Origin: Monarcha castaneiventris obscurior
Lineage: Eukaryota > Chordata > Aves > Passeriformes > Monarchidae
Assembly (NCBI GenBank): GCA_026261815.1
Contig: JAMPIT010000890.1
Location: forward strand, 6,292,001-6,356,000
Length of the DNA stretch: 64,000 nt
Direction of reading: 5' to 3'
Position numbers and translations under genes: made by a program. A model generated the notes under the pieces. It did no database searches. It was not told where the DNA came from and saw nothing but the letters and a program-made list of their open reading frames with translations. The first letter of the stretch is position 1, and every line of letters begins with the position of its first letter. This document shows positions 38,085 through 64,000 of this stretch, piece after piece.

Positions 38085-38092
38085 TGACGTCA
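38085..38092. promoter_or_regulatory. Palindromic CRE (CREB/ATF site)
   Basis: TGACGTCA is an exact full cyclic-AMP response element. It is 49 bp upstream of the NOA1 start and 101 bp upstream of the POLR2B start. Full CREs in CpG-island promoters are commonly bound by CREB/ATF factors. Because the site is symmetrical, it could serve both genes. Confidence 0.75.
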
Positions 38093-38098
38093 CGGGCC

Positions 38099-38108
38099 GC
38101 GCAGGCGC
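38099..38108. promoter_or_regulatory. NRF1-like site GCGCAGGCGC
   Basis: GCGCAGGCGC matches the known NRF1 tandem GCGC motif with one central deviation. It starts seven bases after the CRE. NRF1 drives nuclear genes for mitochondrial function, which fits NOA1. In GC-rich DNA a chance match is possible. Confidence 0.6.
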
Positions 38109-38192
38109 TGTCCCGCCGCTCCCCGCCGCCGTCCCCGCGCTCCCTCTCGCTCCGCCGCCGCCGCTCCCGCCGCCACCGCCACCACCGCAACC

Positions 38193-57081
<18,889 letters not shown>

Positions 57082-57203
57082 CCTTTAAAAGGGCTTTATT
57101 TTTTTTAATTATGAGACTGAAGTGCTCAGGTTTTGTTTCATTTTATGTATGTTGCATTCAAAATACAGTTTTAGTCAGCTGCCGTGTGCTGTTCAAAAGT
57201 ATG

Positions 57204-57209
57204 TTTATT
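57204..57209 (-). terminator. IGFBP7: Candidate IGFBP7 poly(A) signal AATAAA
   Basis: This is the first AATAAA on the minus strand beyond the IGFBP7 stop codon, about 194 bases downstream of it. It lies inside the POLR2B 3' UTR on the other strand. A second minus-strand AATAAA is at 57,095-57,100. Confidence 0.5.
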
Positions 57210-57222
57210 TCCTGTAAATAGA

Positions 57223-57228
57223 ATTAAA
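57223..57228 (+). terminator. POLR2B: POLR2B poly(A) signal ATTAAA
   Basis: ATTAAA, the commonest variant hexamer, lies 142 bases after the POLR2B stop codon. A GT-rich stretch (TTGTGATTCTATTTGTGTAT) starts at about 57,243, as expected of a downstream element. No AATAAA on the plus strand competes before it. Confidence 0.7.
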
Positions 57229-57402
57229 ATTTGTAATCAAACTTGTGATTCTATTTGTGTATCTGTGAAAGAAGTGTGCAAGCAAATTGGGACTCACAGA
57301 AAAAGGGAGTTAAGAGGGACTGATTAGTCAGCTAGAAAAAGCCAGAGCTTGCAGCTTTCCGAAATACTAATTTAAAACTGTGCGTAAGTGAAAGTCCTCA
57401 CA

Positions 57403-60400
57403 TCACAGCTCTGCACCATCATCTGTGGAAAAACAAAAACATGTCACACTCTGACCTGTTCCAAGGGGGAATATCAGAACTTTGGCAGTAGCTTTGGGAT
57501 CTCTTGGCTGAGGGTGAGACCTGGCCCCTCCTTCCTTCCTGCCTTCTTTCCTTCCCTCCCTGCTGCCAGGGGGTGATAATAGACACGTTTTTCGGTGCTG
57601 AGATCACCTGGACATGGCACACAGCCTCTCACAGTGTAGCTATGACGTCTGACAGTTTGTTCCATTAACCTAATCAATTTATTTTAAGCTGGCAGTCTAC
57701 ATTTACTTATCACTTAGCTCCAGCTGCCTTAGAGCTTTCCTACAGCTGAGAAGAACCAGCTGTAACACGTGCTGGGTGTGCGTAAGAAACAAACTGAGGC
57801 ACCATGCACAGTACTGCAACCTCACAGCAGTGACTGGGAGAGAGGGAGTAAACATTTTCTGTTCTGGAGCACAAGTGTGCTGTTCATGGCACAACTCAGT
57901 AAAACTCAATTTCATTCACATCCATAAATAAGACGTTTGAAAAGGGATTAGAAACTACCTAAAAACCATTAGCAAAATTCCTATGAATGATATTTGGATT
58001 CATTGTAAGCTCTCATTTCAATGCCAGGTGCTGCTAATGCTCTTCTAAGGGAAGTATTTCAGCTCTTCACAGACATAAGGATACAAAAAGTCAAGACTAT
58101 GTAGTTTGGATAAAGCCAGCTGGGATTAAAACTAAGGATTATGTCCAAAAGGGGATTTGGGCAGCACAGTATTCTCTAGCTGGATGCTTTGTTCCCCGTG
58201 CCTCTTGCCTCTAGCAGGGTTACAGTTACTGTTCTGGCTATCCAGATTTATTCATAAGCTTATCATGTGGCTGTGGTACATCCCCTGCAGCTGGAATGAG
58301 GGTGACTGGTTCTGGTTTGCCACCAGCTTTGCACACAGCCTAGCAAAGAGGACGTGCTGTGGCCAATCTCTGAGGTTTGACATCCCAGCATACAGAGCAT
58401 GGCAGGAACTGGAATGTCTGTTGTGCCAATACTGCTCCCGAGAGAGAGGAGCAGGTTTGAAAGCATCCAGACGACACTGAAAGGGTGATACAAATGTAGA
58501 GTTGGAAACCCACTCAAAGTTGCCTTATAAAAACCTCAGAAGGTGTTTCTTAATTTTAATTTGGTATTTCCAGTACTTTACAGCATTGGGGGGGGGGGGG
58601 GGGTGTTATTTAACAATCCCTTGAGAACTCTAGAAGCTAAGATTTGCTGGGATGTTTTGTCAAATGCAAAAAACTGCATGTTAAACTGGTATTTCTAGTG
58701 CAGGGCAGGGGGAGGGTTTGTTGGGTTCTTTTTTTTTTTTTTTTTTTGAAAGCTTTAAAGAGGTGGCCCTTTTGTATCAAATAAAAAATTTGGGGGAAAG
58801 AGCTGCTGAGTGTTCAGCCACACTTACCAACCTTTGGTCAGGGCTATTTCATGCAGAGTTTCCACAACGTGGATTTTCGCAGAAGCTGTTGCCTCTCCTT
58901 TGGCATTTGAGGCATGGCACTCGTATTCCCCAGCATCCTCTTTGCTGAGAGGAGATATCTAAGGGAAGAAACACACCCCAGTCCCCCAGTGAGTGTGCTG
59001 TGCACTAGTGGAGGCGATGGTGTTTTCAGGTATCTTACATAACTTCTCTGTGCCAAACCCTGTACCCTCCCTCTGCTTTTGCAGGCAGTCTGCACACTTC
59101 TGCTGCATGCCAGACAGAGGAAGGGTGCCTGCCACAGGTAGGACTGGAGCCAGCAGCCTCCTTTATCCTTCATCCCAAACTCACACAGGTTGTTTTCCTC
59201 TAAATGCCCTGTTGCCATGTGTCTCCTGCCCTGTTCTTAGGTCACAAGCAGCCTGCAAGCTGCACTCTGCTGTGTGTGCAGCTCCCTGCATACACAGAGC
59301 ACTTACCAGCACCCAGCCTGTCACTTCGTGTTTCTCAGGGCCCCCACGGGTCTGGATAGCCAAGTTCTCCCGGTCCCCAGGCAGAAGCTCCATCCTCTGG
59401 ACACCATACTGTCCTCGAATTATCTAAACAGAAGGGCAGGAATGGGTAAAAACTTTGGGGCTTGCTTCTGCTGGAACTGAATGCTGAACCACACCTGCAC
59501 ACAGATCAACATTAGTTACACATGAATGTGCTTTACGCCTCAGCAGCATTTCCTGGTGTCAGCATTTCACCTTATCCTCCCTGTAGTGCAGCCCCAGTGC
59601 CTCAACCCTGAGGCTGTGTTCCCCTTGCCCCAGCAGCAACACAGAGTGGCACAGTTTTCTGGTATGGATGGTGCTGGGCAGTGGGATGTGCCAGCATGCC
59701 CTGTGCTGATCTGGCCTCACAGAACTCGTGTTCCCTAGGGTGTGCTCAGCCCTGCATGTCTCTGCCGCAGCAAACCAGGCAGTCCCTCCTGGTAGGCACA
59801 GTATCAATAGGAAAGTCATTCCCAGTGTCTGAGCCCAGAGCACAGCACAGGGTAAGTGGTGCTCAGCCCTCGTTACCACCAGGTCAAGCAGTCTCTCAGC
59901 CATGAGGAAGAGGCATGAAAAGCAGAGCAGCGCTGACAGTCAGTGTAAACTCAGCATCTGCTCATAAACAAGCAGCACACGCTGCCTGAGCCAACAAGCC
60001 CACACTGTGCTCACCTGACAGTCTGCTCTTGAAACCCTACAAATAAAGCTTATGAATTTGTCTTCCAGCAAATTTTGGGCTAATCTAGATTTTTTGTCCA
60101 TTGTGTCCTTAAGTAGTAAAGTTTCAGTTTAATTTTAAGACCCTTCACAAGGATGCACAAACCTGTGGCACTTGAGGAGGCTGCAGGGGCCATGCAGTGG
60201 CTCTCAGCCCTACAGCCAGGATCCTCTCCACTCAACGCTGGCCCCAGGCCAAGGCCAGATGTTACCAGTGCTGCCAAAGTCAACATGCTGCTGGCTACTG
60301 GAGCTAAATGACTGCCCCATGTGGTTCCTGTTCCCGACGTGGGCGATGTCTAGCCACCTCAGAGTCACTGCTGCCAGCAGGGTGAAGGTGAAAGCAGGTC

Positions 60401-60769
60401 AAGGGACATTCCCCACATGCTCTAAATACCAGGCGCTACCAAGAGAAACACGAGTCCTGTCCTGGCTCAGGATCAACAAGAGTTTATTTTCTAAATAATG
60501 TCTAAAAACTAAGCAAAACCAGATGTTTGGGGGTGGACAGAACTGCAGAGATGAGAGAGCTTATCAAACAGGTGTGCTTCTACAGAGGGATCTGCTGTGG
60601 CCTTTGTGCTTACCGGGCAGTTTCAGCTGTTCTCTAAGAGCTCCTAGCAGGGCCCTTACCTTGTTCCAGATGAGGACAGGGGTTGGGATGCCAATGACTT
60701 CACAGCTCAGGTAGATTTGTGCTCCTGTCACATTCCAGATGTCCTTAGGAGGAGTCACAATGGAGGGTC
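57403..60769 (-). CDS. IGFBP7: IGFBP7, exons 2 to 5 (5' part outside the window)
   Basis: IGFBP7 (IGFBP-rP1, mac25, angiomodulin) is a secreted, low-affinity IGF-binding and vascular matrix protein. Four minus-strand exons code its C-terminal half: 60769-60660, 59423-59307, 58958-58832 and 57422-57403 (stop TGA). The reading is GPSIVTPPKDIWNVTGAQ..., then IIRGQYGVQR..., then ISPLSKEDAGEYECH..., ending KDDGAEL; human ends KKGEGAEL. This is one C2-type immunoglobulin-like domain. The cysteines of LSCEV and YECHA form its disulphide, and NVT is a potential N-glycosylation site. Exon lengths 110, 117 and 127 keep frame. Signal peptide, IGFBP N-domain and Kazal-like domain belong to exon 1, which is not here; I found no such exon up to 64,000. 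The exon 4 donor is weak (GTTGGT), with a stronger GTAAGT four bases on. Confidence 0.95.
58588..58603. repeat. Poly(G) tract, 16 bases
   Basis: This is an uninterrupted run of 16 G in IGFBP7 intron 4, C-rich in the transcript. Its length is prone to sequencing error and slippage. Confidence 0.9.
58729..58747. repeat. Poly(T) tract, 19 bases
   Basis: This is an uninterrupted run of 19 T, which is poly(A) in the IGFBP7 transcript direction. No retroposed body is recognised next to it. It lies about 85 bases downstream of the exon 4 donor. Confidence 0.85.
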
Positions 60770-63700
60770 CTGCAAAAAAGGAGGAAAGCTTTTAAATCCC
60801 AGGTGAGTGACTGCAAGCCTGTTTCCATACCTTTTAAGTGGGGGCCAGTCACATCTGATGGGTTTTGAGGATGAGGTGAAGGTGATCCGTGCTAGGAGCA
60901 AAGTTCACTGGACTGATCCCACATCACGGCACTTCTCTCTCCAAAGTGACACACACATCCAGCCTTGAGCTATCCAGACCCATGGGCACTTGCCCCAGAT
61001 GAAAACTCAAGTGTTCAGCAGTTCAGGTGATGAGGCCTCCTCCTTGCAAGGTTGAGGTTAGAGGTAAAACAGTGTTTGTATTCTGTTACCTCAGGGGCTG
61101 AGCATAACTCTACCAACTGCTGGCTCTGCTTACCATGCAGTCACCAAGTCAGCTGGCATGGAGAAAAGGACCCCCAGGAGATGGTGTATCCACTCACTCT
61201 CTCATGCCATGGAGAGCTTGGCCAGCTTGGCAGCATCCTTTCTCCCAGCATGATTTCAGTCCCATTGCTGTGGGCTAGCAGAATTCAATGTTATGCTGTT
61301 CCTGTTCTACCTGTGTGCAATGCTCAGCCAAAGGCTGGCTGGATGGTGGCAGAGCTCTCCATGGGGGAGATCTGGGAAGGGAGCGGGTGAATGCAGAGCT
61401 GCGTTTTTCTCCAGAGAGCTCTGAGTCCTGCTTAAATAGAGTTGCTTCTAAAGCAGATTGGAGCAGGGTTGTTTTGCAGATCTGGCTGAAGATGTTTACC
61501 CCTCAGGCTGGGAAATGTCGGAGACATAACCCATATCCCAGGAAAGGAAGAAAGGCCTTTTCTGTTCAACCCCTCTTTAGCGAGGCTGTTTTGCAAAATG
61601 CAGCTATTAACTCCCTGCAATAGGAAGTGCAGACCAAAGGAGCACAGAGTGTTTATTTCCAGTTATTGATAGCTTTAAGAACACAACAAACTGCTTTCCC
61701 CCTTCTGTTCTGAAGATGCAGGCAGCAACAGGAAACTAAGGCTCCCATTACACTCCATCAGGAGAAGAAGGCATTTCCTATGCAGACAGGTACTCCAGAG
61801 TCAGCCTGACAGAAGCTCCTGAGTATATTGGCCCACAGACCACAGCTCATTCCCAGCCCCATAAAAGAGGGGCAGATCTGGGTCCTGATGCTCCTTATGG
61901 GGTCCTGAATCTGCACTGATTTCAGCCCTGCATCTGCACTCCACCCTGCAGCCCTGTTGCAGACAGAGGGGTGCAGGTTTCAAGTGCATCCCACTGCACC
62001 AACATCTTCCAGCAGAAAGCTGCTGTCTTTTTCCTCCTCAGCATCTGGGGGCAGATCCACAATGGTATCACCAGCCAAAGGGTATCAGCCATCCTTCTGT
62101 TTTAGCCCAAGAGATGCTGAGGTGGTTCCCTGCTCCTGAGCATCTGGTGCAAACCCAGAGAAGTGTTCACTCTTCTCTTGAGAGACTTCTCTGTCCAGGA
62201 ATGACTGTACACAGCCTGCGGGTGGGAAGCTGCTAAGAGACCCATATGGGGTGGCTGCACTCAACAGTCTCTGTTACAGAAGTATCCCAGCTCTGATTTT
62301 AACAGGAGGCAGCTGTGGAGAAGCAGAAACGTTTTATGTGTAGCCCTGGGCGATGGTTGAAACCACACCTAATAGTCAGCACGGGCTGGTTTCCTGGCAG
62401 ACACCACAACCCAGGTGCTCCTCATCTGCACAGAGATGAGTCTCTCAGCTGAGGAAATTATTTAAGCAGTGTTTCAACACCCTGCTGAAGGTTTTCCCCC
62501 TGAGTACCCCACAGTGGCCAGCCCAGGACATCGCCATCCCCAGGACGGGGCCACCTCAGGTCACGAACTCTGCTCCCCTTACCCAATGCGGCATTTCCTG
62601 CACAGCCCAGCTGTTCTTTTTCTAGTGTCCCTTAAACAATAGGGATAATAGGGTGCTTAGAAGCTCTGATGGGACACGATGTCCCCAGGCAGCTCGGCTG
62701 GACCCATGCTCTGTGAGGACCTCCAGCTGATATGCACCCAGGAAAGCCTGCTGCTGCTACTGCTTCCTGCTCCAGCCCTCCACATGCCAAGTGCCCTCCC
62801 AAGAGCCGAGCTTGGGGCCTGTCCCCAGCTGGCAGGGCTACGTCTGCCCCTGTATGACACCATCCTCTCCATCACCGGGGTTCTTCTGTAAAGCAGGGAA
62901 AACACAACTGCCCCCCAATGACCACCATCTCTCACCACAGAAAAGGAGAGATCCTGACTCTTACATTAAAAGCCCGGGGGATTTTAAGGCACTGTTTTGC
63001 TCTTCCAGGATCTGGCTCAATTCTCCTCTAGTTGGGAACTGGCAGTATTCAGCACAGCACTAAATCCACAGCCTGAGGTGTCTCAGTCTTGGCTGCCGCC
63101 AAGTTTCCCCCTGCGCTGTAGGTTCAGACACCCACTTGCCCACAGGTGTTTGTTCACCCTGCCAGGATGAACAGGTCACACCATGATTCTTCAGCAGCAA
63201 CTGCTGTCAGGGGAAAAGAGACAAGGAATTTCTACCCACCTCCTGGGTGAGGTGAAATTGTTTATCTTCTTGGACAGCAGAATTGCCTGCACAGCTTCAC
63301 AGCAAAGCCCTGTCTGGCTTGGCACAGCAGTCACAGCACAGTGAGAGCTTGGCTGTTACAAGCTAGTCCTAAGCTCGGGATGTACATCCTGATCCAACCA
63401 GGCAGAACATGACGTTCTGCATTTGGCTGCAAAATGAGCTGGAAGCATCCACAGGCCTCTGCCTGTATCTGACACAGCTCTGAGGCCAGGAGAGAATACA
63501 CATCCTGAGAGATGCAACAAGTGTCATGGGAAAAGTCACTGTGCTCTCTCTGGACAATTGACTTAAACCCATACAGCCAAAACTCTAGAGCTGGGCTTCT
63601 TCCGCCACTAAAAATAAATGAGAAAGGCCAAGAAGTCAGCAGATTTAAAGTCATATCATGACTGGCTGCAGCAGTAGCTAAATTCTCACCACAGTGAGTT

Positions 63701-64000
63701 GACACCCAGGTGCATGACAGTCACCCTACTTACTGACTCTGCTGGTCCCACTCATGCTCCCTCCCACAGTCCCCCAAAGTGGAGAGAGATGGACAGATGA
63801 CACAGCAACCTGACACAACAGGAGAGGCATGGGATGGCTGAGCCTTACATGCACTTCAGAAGATGTGAGCACATTTCCTCCTCCAAGTGCCCCTCTTGCT
63901 TCAGGAGTTCTTGTGAAGGGAGCAAAGCCAGGACTGGAAACAAGCCGACCTTGTACAGAGCAGATGTCTTGATTCCTGCCAGCAAGGAGTATCCCCACAA
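60770..64000 (-). other. IGFBP7: IGFBP7 intron 1 (partial), no exon recognised
   Basis: The acceptor TTTTGCAG of IGFBP7 exon 2 lies at 60,770 and beyond. The rest to the window end should be intron 1, which is long in other vertebrates. I see no Kazal-like or IGFBP N-domain cysteine pattern on the minus strand. Open frames up to about 124 codons have no recognisable domain. No mobile element family is identified. Confidence 0.6.

Larger units (their letters stand above)
38037..38192. promoter_or_regulatory. Bidirectional NOA1/POLR2B promoter
   Basis: Only 156 bp separate the divergent NOA1 and POLR2B start codons, so both 5' UTRs and the core promoter must lie in or very close to this gap. 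No TATA box is visible, as usual for CpG-island promoters. It holds a palindromic CRE, an NRF1-like site and a second CGTCA half-site (38,046-38,050), listed in part separately. Both start codons have a purine at -3. Confidence 0.85.

Noticed and set aside
36912..38087. A 391-codon plus-strand open frame rich in Arg, Gln, Pro and Ala
   Set aside because: It is the antisense shadow of GC-rich NOA1 exon 1; stop codons are rare at this composition and the translation has no domain.

Overview
This is a 64 kb piece of vertebrate nuclear DNA, most likely from a bird and plausibly a passerine. The spliced genes are vertebrate. NOA1 intron 1 holds a 5'-truncated copy of CR1, the dominant avian LINE, ending in the ATTCTGTGATT tail. 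POLR2B introns hold LTR pieces of avian endogenous-retrovirus type. The gene order NOA1(-) POLR2B(+) IGFBP7(-) is the one found in other amniotes, including human chromosome 4.

Layout. Positions 1 to about 28,950 are AT-rich intergenic DNA with no exon I can recognise; they hold microsatellites, small tandem duplications and several inverted repeats. NOA1, a mitochondrial circularly permuted GTPase, runs on the minus strand in seven coding exons from its start at 38,036 to its stop at 29,641 (622 codons). A CpG-rich divergent promoter of only 156 bp (38,037-38,192) separates the NOA1 and POLR2B start codons; it holds a perfect CRE (TGACGTCA) and an NRF1-like GCGCAGGCGC. POLR2B, the second-largest RNA polymerase II subunit, runs on the plus strand from 38,193 to 57,081 in 25 coding exons that join in frame to 1,174 codons, the length of the human protein. 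IGFBP7 runs on the minus strand. Its last four exons, coding the immunoglobulin-like domain and C-terminus, lie between 60,769 and 57,403; its first exon lies beyond the window. The POLR2B and IGFBP7 stop codons are 321 bp apart, tail to tail, and the likely poly(A) signals predict overlapping antisense 3' UTRs.

The genes do not form one pathway. POLR2B is core nuclear transcription machinery, NOA1 serves mitochondrial ribosome assembly and translation, and IGFBP7 is a secreted regulator. They are linked by shared regulatory DNA: a divergent promoter at one end of POLR2B and convergent 3' ends at the other.

I found no unknown multi-gene system. The most useful observations are a solo LTR with an exact 5-bp target-site duplication in POLR2B intron 10, with two further LTR-like pieces also in the sense direction; the shared promoter; the overlapping 3' ends; two competing splice donors four bases apart in IGFBP7 that would change its C-terminus; and some well-formed palindromes in the intergenic DNA.
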